DNA of 64,000 nt, from the NCBI RefSeq assembly GCF_037975245.1, contig NC_092583.1, positions 14,735,264 to 14,799,263 on the forward strand. The letters run 5' to 3'. Positions 56,001 to 64,000 of this stretch are shown here, in pieces. The DNA comes from Apostichopus japonicus. Lineage: Eukaryota > Echinodermata > Holothuroidea > Aspidochirotida > Stichopodidae. The notes under the pieces are model-generated. The model saw only the letters and a list, made by a program, of their open reading frames with translations, was not told the DNA's origin and did no database searches. Position 1 is the stretch's first letter. Each line of letters starts with the position of its first letter. The position numbers and the translations under genes are program-made.

Positions 56001-59000
56001 ATACCATTCTATCTAGTTTTATTTTACCTTAATTCATCAAGCTTTTTGAGCTTATAAAACTACTACTCTTTGTCAAAGTGCTAATTTTGTTTCCCTCCAT
56101 TGGTATTCAACAGTCATGTACATTTTTCTTCATGAATATTCAGTGATATCAGTGATACACACAACTTCTAACAACTGAAATGTGTTATGAAAGATACTAA
56201 TGCAAGAGTTTTGTAACTCTTATTAAATGTCTGCTTTTCAGTATTCCCCTTCAAATATTCTCTGGCCATCTCGTGTATTAAAAGTGGACATCAAAGTCCC
56301 ATAAACCCTGTCTCAAGGGTGATTAAAAGTCACTCCCACGGCTGCAGCTGGTGATAGGTCTGTCAAATATTTCTGATCAGCGCAGCTTGTGTGTCAGAGA
56401 TTCTTCGTGATTAGCATCGTAGTCATATCATTATAAATAGAACCTTGAAATCCTCCTTCGGCATTCCATGATGAAAAGGCTTTCAAAGAAGTAAATTGTG
56501 GGAGAGCTTTCAGAAGGAGCTATATCATATTTAAAGTTGGAAAAATGTTTTGGGAAGTTATATATTGATATAAGTATCATAAAAATTAAAAGTACATTAT
56601 AACCTTGATTTATCACAGAAATATTGTTGTTTGTATTGGAAGTCTAAATTCATTTTCCAAAATAAAAAATTGAAATAGCTAGTTATGAGTGTTGCATTGT
56701 GTTCCTCACCAAGCAAAATAAACCAACCAGCAACTTTTTGAGTTGATGTTTGGAAAGTCTTGATACAAATTCCTGAAATTCAGGTCCCAAGATGCATTTC
56801 ATAAACTTGATTATTTATGTTTCCTTTCAATTAATTAAAAAAGGTAATTAGTTTTGAAGTTGTTCATTTTCATGTGTTAAGTGGTGAAAAGAAAGTTTCT
56901 GTTGGTGATGAAATGTTGAGAATCAAATTATATCCATTAAGTACTAATTAATATTAATATTCATAATGTTGGAGCAATGTAACAGGGTCTCTTAGTTAGA
57001 TCTTCTATCTAAGTTGACCATTGATTAAATGTAAAATTTCAAACCAACAAGCAGTTAGGTATACAAATTTGTAGGATCAAGTTTAAGATATGGAACTTTC
57101 TTGCTAAATTTATGAAAGATGAAAACTTTCAACTTTCTGCAATATTTTCTTCTACTTCTTGTTTTATATTAATCTGGGTTGATGTTACAAAATTTCAGCT
57201 AAATTGATAAATTCATGATACAGTGTTTTTAGTAAATAAATGGAATTATTATTCAATTCACAGAAATGTTCAGACTTTCTTTAATAAAGTGCAAAGTAAC
57301 TCTGTCATAGCCAAAATGTAAGAAAAATGTTTGAAATCATTGGTTTAATGTTGAAAAATGCAGAAAATAGCATAGAAATTAAACAAAATTGCTGTTAGCA
57401 AATAATTTGAATATGGTGTTTAAATGAGTGAACCACTGATTGTTTCTATAGACATGTTCTGTTTCTGTAACACAATTTCAAAGAATTGTTTGTCACTCCA
57501 CAGTAATGCTAAAGGAATGATTCTATGTAGACAGTCACACATCTGAAATCATCCATAGCATCTTGTTTACTACCTCTCACAAGACCTCAAGGTCTCCTGT
57601 AATCTTAATAAGAAACAGTTCATGTTATTTTTCTGGTGTTTGTATGATTCATGTGAGCCGATGACACTTCTCCAAACTTTTAAAGAGGCAGTATGTGTAC
57701 TTTAAAGCACTTTGCAAGTGTCCATTACACGATTATCAATTACCACCACCTCCCTCCTCTCGCCTCTCACCAAAAGAGAAGCACTTTACCATCGCAGATG
57801 AATGAGAGATTTAATCATCACATGTACATGTATGTGATGATGTGGAAAAACCTGTGAGTGTGTATCTGTACTTAATGTCTTTTTTGTAACATCATTAAAG
57901 TAATCGCTCCAAATGTAATTAAAAAATATATCTAATCAGCAATATTTAAGGTTCAGTGTACTTTTTAATACTTCAGAATTTAATATTTAGTTATGCTAAA
58001 GAAGGTTGTGTGTATGGAGTCAGTTTTGAAAGCAGCTTTTGAAATAATCTTGACATAAATGTTTCAATTCCATTTGATACCAAGGCCATAACAATGTAGT
58101 CAAGTTTAATTCCCAGATATTGTTTAATGTTGAAAATATTGAAGTTTTCCACAATTTATGTGTCACATGTGAACAGCACTGCTGCTATGTGAAGTGTGTG
58201 CACAGTGAAAAGCTGAGGATGGAATCAAATTCAGATTATTTAATTCACACATACCAGATATATTATTCTCCAAAGGCTATGCACTAAAACACTGGTCAAG
58301 CACAACAACATGTTTAGCCTCATTTTAACTAATATATATTACTGTTAACCAAAAAAACAAAACAAATTTGACCCTTAGTTACACTACTAAATAATTAAGA
58401 AATATATAGTTTTGTAAATCAAAGTGAATATGAACAAAATCTAAATATAGGACATTCGTCATACGTCAAATAACTTAATTCAGCACAAATAACTTGCCCT
58501 AAATTGTCGCAAGTTAGCTTTCTAACCCTCCTCTGATAAGGCTATTACTATTATTAGGGTGAATTTACAGTATAAACCCACGACAGAATAGCGACAGACC
58601 CCTGGTGGCGCATCAAGCTTACAACCTCTTTAATTTTGTCCTCTCATTAAAAAGGTTAGCTGCCTCCCGTTTTCTTCCACATCTCAGTGACTCCCCGTCT
58701 CTGTGGTATGCCTCCATCCTCCTATCCAAATATAGAGGCTGAGGCATCTCTGGTATGAAACTCGAAGCCTCTCTGTAAAAGATGGAGAGTCTTGGAGTTT
58801 AATAACCAGTCATATGCAGCAGCATCTGTGTATTGCTCGCTAGCGTCTGTGAGGAATTACACATATCGCTATTAAATCTGTACAGAACTTCATGTAGTTA
58901 TTGTATACCTTTACGTGTTTTGGACTGCTTACATCCCTATGGCATCTCATTGGATTGTGACTTTTTTTCTGTGAACTTTTTCTGGAGTTGAAGTGTTTTT

Positions 59001-59066
59001 TTCTTTTAATTTTATTAAACATTTAGCTTGCCGTTTTGTGCCTGTCGTTTTTTTTGTTAAAGAAAA
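53051..59066. other. Mostly non-coding region after the SESTD1-like gene
   Basis: Probably the 3' UTR and intergenic DNA; further SESTD1-like exons cannot be excluded. It holds a 20-C run at about 54973-54990 and a short AAGGTCA-rich tract (about 55465-55560). No other gene is recognised. At 58601-58612 the minus strand reads close to the CTCF core (GCGCCACCAGGGGTC). Confidence 0.4.
55465..55560 (+). repeat. CCCAAGGTCAAGG-like short tandem tract
   Basis: Irregular units of about 12-18 bp built on CAAGGTCAAGG recur six to seven times. The 83-codon frame here (55461-55712) is Gly/Lys/Gln-rich because of the repeat and is not taken as a gene. Confidence 0.6.
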
Positions 59067-59144
59067 GTGTTTGAAAGGAAATACCAAAGTTTCAATCGTC
59101 TTCATAAATGGTATAAAGGAATTAACCGATTGAAATATCGGATA

Positions 59145-59261
59145 ATGGCGACCACGGAAGAGGGACAAGTGGTGTCATCTAGTGATAGGCCGATGGTTAC
59201 CACGATTAGTACTGTAGCCATTCAGGCTGGAGATGCTAGGATAGTACTTGCAGTTCTTCAT
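59145..59261 (+). CDS. Possible first coding exon of an unidentified gene
   Basis: ATAATGG gives a reasonable start context at 59145, followed by 39 codons (MATTEEGQVVSSSDRP, ending RIVLAVLH) and a strong donor GTAAGT at 59262 in phase 0. An in-frame upstream ATG lies at 59067. The composition (Ala/Thr/Ser/Val-rich N-terminus, helix-like end) looks more coding than the neighbouring open frames. I do not recognise the protein, and no following exon was found in the window. Confidence 0.35.
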
Positions 59262-60816
59262 GTAAGTTCTCTTGATGACGATGATGATATAGTTAGCATC
59301 ACCATGGTGATATAACAAAGTTATGTGTGCTTTGTCTGTGCAGTTACTGCAATTATTTATTAATGTATTGAGGCATACACCCTTGTTGATAATTTCTGAC
59401 CTTTTATCCTGCATAGCCGCTAATTAGAATAATTTACAATATTTGACTTAGTTTTAATTAAGTTATTACTTGGGCATAATTTTAAAATATTGCAAGTACA
59501 TACTACATATTTTCATTGCTCATAGATAATGTATGTTATAATGCTAAACATTTATGTTGCTCACAAATAATGTGTATTAATAAGGTTAAATATAAGAAAT
59601 GTTTAATCTAAGCACTGGAGTTTGTTTTGCACTTGAATTATTCAGTGTAAATATTCTGATACAATAACACAGATATGTATGTATGCACATGTAATGAGTC
59701 GTTCATATCAGGTTTGACCTGGTACTGCAGGTCATTACTCTATGTAATGTACACAGTTGGAGGTCTAATTTATCAATTAATTACAGTGCCAATCAGTTAA
59801 ATCATTCATGCCCCCCATGTGACCTTTAACTTTTCTCAAATTGGTTGAAATTCTTTCTCCACTACGCAAAAAAAAATATATAAATCACTGGAAGTTCATG
59901 CTTTGTGTAAAAAAACATTAATGTTTTAAGCAGAGAGGGGATTGTGTAGCATTCTAATTTTGAGTAGTAGTTTTTGAGGCTCTGCATTTGTCTCTTTAAA
60001 AGTACAACTGTACTACACAAAAAATCTGCTATTCATCTTTCTACCTGTATAGCAATTTCACCGTTTTGCAAGTACTGTAGCATTTTGCGATGCAATACCA
60101 GCTAAATTATCCCCCAGCACACCTACCGTATTAATGGCTTGAGTGGTCATGTGCCTTTTCAATGGAAAAGTTAATAATTGAAATTTGTGTATTTGCCCTT
60201 TACATGTAATTGATACCAATATGAAAAGGATTTTAGGCGATGAATGTTTAGGTTCAAATTCAAATTAGTTACTTATAACATGTGATTAGAAAATCTAGGA
60301 GGATCTCTTTGTAAACTGATCATTTGCAGTCTTTTTTTAGTAAATTGTTGATGAAACTGAACGGAAAAGGCAGCTTTTATTTAAAGAAAATGAACTTGTT
60401 GAATTGCTTGCTTGCGACTTAAAGCTGACTGAAAATTGTGCATTTTTACCAAACATTTTTTGAAAATCACCTCACTGTGACAGGCAGCCTTATATACACC
60501 TTAGATTAGGAAGTCTGGAGTCGGACCAACTTTCAACTAATGACTTGCAGGTGAAGAAGAAAAGTATTTAGCAGGTTTTTCTGTGAAGAGTTATTAGAAT
60601 GATTAATTTCTCTTTAATTCAAAACACTTTGATAGAAAACAAATGTGATCAGAATGTTAATGTGATCAAAATGATATATCTTTCTGAATATTGTTTGATT
60701 TGTCAGTTCTTGGCTGATCAGTGGTGCCTCTGGACTCTTACTGAAAGTGTAACTGTTACATAGGGCATATACTGTGTGAGGTATACAGTATTCTAAGAGA
60801 GTTAACAGTGCATACT
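59262..60816. other. Non-coding sequence, possibly an intron of the gene starting at 59145
   Basis: No exon recognised; includes one copy of the dispersed repeat at 60040-60112. Confidence 0.4.
60040..60112 (+). repeat. Dispersed repeat, copy 4
   Basis: TACCTGTATAGCAATTTCACC, TTTTGCAAGTACTGTAGC and TTTTGCGATGCAATACCAGC. The most complete of the four copies noted. Confidence 0.45.
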
Positions 60817-60824
60817 GTAATCAC

Positions 60825-61973
60825 TAGTGTTTGCACGGGTCCAAAAATTGGGAACCGGGTACCCGGAAAAAAATTGTTTACCCTCGTGTATCACGATTTT
60901 CAAGAAATTACATATTGGATGCTGTAATAAATGCATTATATTCTCTACTGACAATGTTTTCATGTTCAAATACGTAGGTGTAAGATAAGGTATAAAACCT
61001 CCCTCAATAATTTTTATTTGCTTCTGTTTCTTTCATTAACTTGTTAATAAATTAATTATTTAATTATAATTAGCATTACTACTAACATCGCACAGCCGCC
61101 GCTGCTTATGCTAGCTGGTGCACGTCTATTGGATCAAACCATATAAATATCCAATTTAGCTCTTAAACAGTTTTTAATACTTCTATTATCCAGGGAGATT
61201 GCGCGATTCGTGCAATTTGGTCGCATTTGGAATAAACGATTAGTAAAAAGCCACTTGCGATTACTATTTTTTAGTTATCCCGTCTATATTCCATAAACAT
61301 CGCGTAAAATTCCTTGTCAGCCTTTCCTTCTTTGAAATAAACGAATGAATAAATAATAATTTCTTCCACATTCTAGCCTAACACCACACTAAGTCAATGA
61401 GAAATCTAGCTAAGCCTAACCATCTGTTTATTTGCTGGAGTTGTGACGCAGTTATAAGACATCCATGGAATACTTTCGTTATTGCTGTTACGTTCGACCA
61501 CATGGTTGCCTAACACCACACTAAGTCAATGGGGGTAGTCTAGCCTAGCCATCTGTTTATTAGCTGAAATTGTGACGCAGTTATAAGATATCTATGGAAA
61601 GCTTTCGTTATTGCTGTTATCTTCGAACACATGGTAGCCTAACAACACACTAAGTCAATGGAAAATCAGCCTAACCATCGGTTTGCAATTTTTTTTTTAA
61701 ACAATCACACTTTGCGTATGATTCGGGTAATAAATTAGGAACCCGGGAGTATCGCGTCGAGCGGGCCCCTTCGTTATTGCTGTTATCTTTGACCACATTG
61801 TAGCCTAACACCACACTAAGTCAATGGGAAATCTGCCTAACCGTCGGTTTGCCAATTTTTTTTATATTTTTTTTTAAATCACACTTTGCTTAGGATTCGG
61901 GTAATAAATTAGGAACCGGGTAGTATCACGTCGGGCGGGTAGTCGGGTATCCGGATAACCCCTGCAAACATTA
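60825..61973. mobile_element. Non-autonomous hAT transposon with internal repeats
   Basis: The 1149-bp insert has inverted ends TAGTGTTTGCA (left) and TAATGTTTGCA (right, reverse strand), followed by CGGGT and GGGGT. It is flanked by GTAATCAC (60817-60824) and GTAATCAG (61974-61981), an 8-bp duplication with one change. These are hAT traits. The inside has four diverged copies of a block with GCCTAACACCACACTAAGTC near 61376, 61508, 61630 and 61802. No transposase is seen. Confidence 0.8.
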
Positions 61974-62937
61974 GTAATCAGGAACCTTGATCCATTATCC
62001 ACAAAGAACAGTATGATATGGACAAGCCTGATAATTGGGAGAGAAAGGGGGGGGGGGCGGGGTGATGGAGGCAACAGCCCCAGGGCCATAGGTCAGTTAG
62101 GAACAGGGATAAAAATAATGTATTCACATTTTCATAATATACCTACGAAGTACAGAAGACATAAAAAAAAAATGGTGTGGCTGGTAACATTTTCCCTGGG
62201 GCCTGTTGTGGCTTTGGGTTCCCCTCCTGGCGGAAGAACTCCCAGTGGATTAAATACTTACTCTTATCGTTTGTATGGATAGTTTTACTGCTTCCTTTGA
62301 AGGATTTCTTTTGGTTTAGTAAAGAATGGTTGGAATTTTTAAACAAGACCCTTCTTGCATTCCTGCTGTCAAAGATACAGTAGTCTCAGGTTTTCCCTGG
62401 TCACCGTATCCTTGATTTTAGTTTAATACCATCAAACATTTTAATCCTGTGACCTCAATAACTGAAAACCTAAGCTAATTAATGATGTAGAGCTGACATT
62501 GAGTGCTGCAGTTGATACAATACAATTATTTTACTTCTGACCAGGTCAAATTTACCACTGAGATGGGAAAAAATAAGCTTGAATCTCTCTCACTACTGCA
62601 TTTTAATTAATACCTCTTGGGCTAATTTCTGTGTTATTCATATTGGGATCAACTTACACTGTACAGGAATGCTGTGATTTTCAAATGTTATGTGGGATTA
62701 AGTAGGTATAGATATGTGTAAATGGGAAATTGCTGTCATGTGCTGTACATTAAAGTTTGGGGAAAAACATTATTAAAGGTATGCTGTAATGGCCCCAAAT
62801 ATGCTAGATCTTCAAATATGGTCACCTTTGGTCAAAATTCTTAAACTGTTTTTCTTACACCCTTCAAGGAAATTTATCTCACTGGGACAGTCAGTCATCT
62901 GTCTTTACCGTTTTTGTCATTGTTTATTCTAGATTGT

Positions 62938-63000
62938 TTGTAAAGCGCACAGGTGCATCGCCCGTAGTGCGCTATATACGTTTTTATTTACATTACATTA
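62938..63000 (+). repeat. L2/CR1-like 3' tail, copy d
   Basis: TTGTAAAGCGCACAGG, then GTAGTGCGCTATATACG and an ACATT-type end. GCGCAC and GTGCGC form the stem. Confidence 0.55.
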
Positions 63001-63332
63001 CATCTTGTGTGTTCCTTAAAAATGTCTGAGAACAATTTGGAGAGTAAAGACCTCTGGGGAAAATACTTTTTGAAAACTTCTAGAAATTATAGCATGCTAT
63101 AATTTAGAGCCTATACTGACTACCTTTCAGACATGTGTTTTTTTAAAGAAAATGGATTATAGCAGATAATTCATGTAGGTAGATTTGATTAGGTTTAAAG
63201 TTATTAATTAATGAGATTATATGTACATGGGGATAGCACCAATGTTAGTTGACTTTAGTGCCTGTTTGCTAAATACCTCTTAAAATTCAGCCAAACAGGA
63301 AAATATTAGCATGACATTGATGAATTCCTTAT

Positions 63333-63448
63333 CCCATGATTTCAGCATGAAGAGTAGCTTTTGAGGTTTTCCATGATGAGTCTCTCCATGATGATTCTTT
63401 CCATGATTTCCATGATAGGTCTTTGCATGAGGAGTTTTTCCATGATGT
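63333..63448 (+). repeat. Degenerate CCATGATGA minisatellite
   Basis: CCATGAT or GCATGA occurs at about 63334, 63345, 63371, 63386, 63401, 63410, 63425 and 63440, separated by T-rich 4-10 bp spacers. Units of about 15 bp are clearest from 63371. Confidence 0.7.
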
Positions 63449-64000
63449 GTGGAGGGTTAAAAGATATGTAGTCTCTAACAAGATACATATTGCTGATTTA
63501 AATACTGAATTTGTCAGAAAGTTGTAACTTGTCTACATTGAATTACAAAGTTGATTTGCTTTAAACTTTGTTTTAGAACAGAATGGTCTCACTTTTCCTC
63601 TTATGTATGCAATTAACCTATAGATATTATACTCTCATGTACATTTAATGTTACAGCATTGAACTGGAGAAGCAATCACTCCAAGCAATTGTTGCATATT
63701 AAGTTAACCCCACATTGGATTTAAGTGAGATGTTCCGGCTAGGCCCCTTCTAGATATATGGTAGAATGTCCATTAAATTTATATTGATGTGTTTTGCAAA
63801 CGAAGTACTTAAAGAGCATGAGGTCATATGTAGTAGGCCTAAATAGTTTAAATCTAGGGTAAAATCGTGGCATAAGGACATGTACAGTAGGTGTTATTTT
63901 TCACTGTTCTCATACTTTGTGGGCAGGAAAGCATTTAATATTTCTGATAAGCAACAAGGTTTGCAATAAACTGTTTTAATTTAGACCGAAGATTGGATGG

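Larger units (their letters stand above)
61982..64000. other. Non-coding sequence at the right end
   Basis: No exon recognised. Contains an L2-like tail (62938-63000) and a degenerate CCATGATGA repeat (63333-63448). A G-run lies at 62047-62058. Confidence 0.4.

Overview
The window is animal nuclear DNA: AT-rich, intron-rich, with GT-AG splice sites and a dense load of transposon-derived repeats. The mix points to a marine deuterostome, most likely an echinoderm and perhaps a sea cucumber. It includes tRNA-headed SINEs, non-autonomous hAT elements, G-run inverted-repeat elements, and AGGTCA-rich repeats with terminal hairpins. The species call is an inference; no search was possible.

Two protein genes are well supported and point away from each other. 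On the minus strand (stop 6699, start 9224) a single uninterrupted coding exon encodes 841 residues: a long coiled coil, an acidic stretch, a helical segment, a basic patch, and two C-terminal repeats resembling the Spin/Ssty (spindlin, Tudor-like) domain. On the plus strand, a gene spread over about 35 kb (coding 18031 to about 53050, at least 20 exons, every intron GT-AG and every phase consistent) is an orthologue of SESTD1, the SEC14-domain and spectrin-repeat protein. It carries a 56-residue N-terminal extension and a long Pro/Gln-rich C-terminal tail not present in the vertebrate protein. Part of the tail comes from four near-identical 126-nt exons in tandem (49830-51405), each with working splice sites. 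A possible first exon of a third, unidentified gene lies at 59145-59261.

Layout: 1-6.5 kb, no recognised gene, with one inverted-repeat element (1706-2068). 6.5-9.4 kb, coiled-coil/Spin-like gene. 9.4-16.4 kb, intergenic, with a 0.4-kb tandem duplication, a 927-bp inverted-repeat transposon and a SINE. 16.4-53 kb, the SESTD1 gene; its 14-kb first coding intron holds a foldback MITE (18924-19357), two Helentron-like elements (20652-21822 and 24624-29287), a SINE (24149-24328), a hAT element nested inside the second Helentron-like element (25201-26826), and a 48-bp minisatellite. 53-64 kb is mostly non-coding and holds a second hAT element (60825-61973).

The most notable items are the tandem exon expansion in the SESTD1 tail; the coiled-coil/Spin-like gene; and two repeats with unrelated sequence but the same end architecture (5' hairpin, its outer arm repeated near the 3' end, then a 3' hairpin). 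Several insertions are proven by exact target-site duplications, and one by intact 'empty-site' copies next to it.
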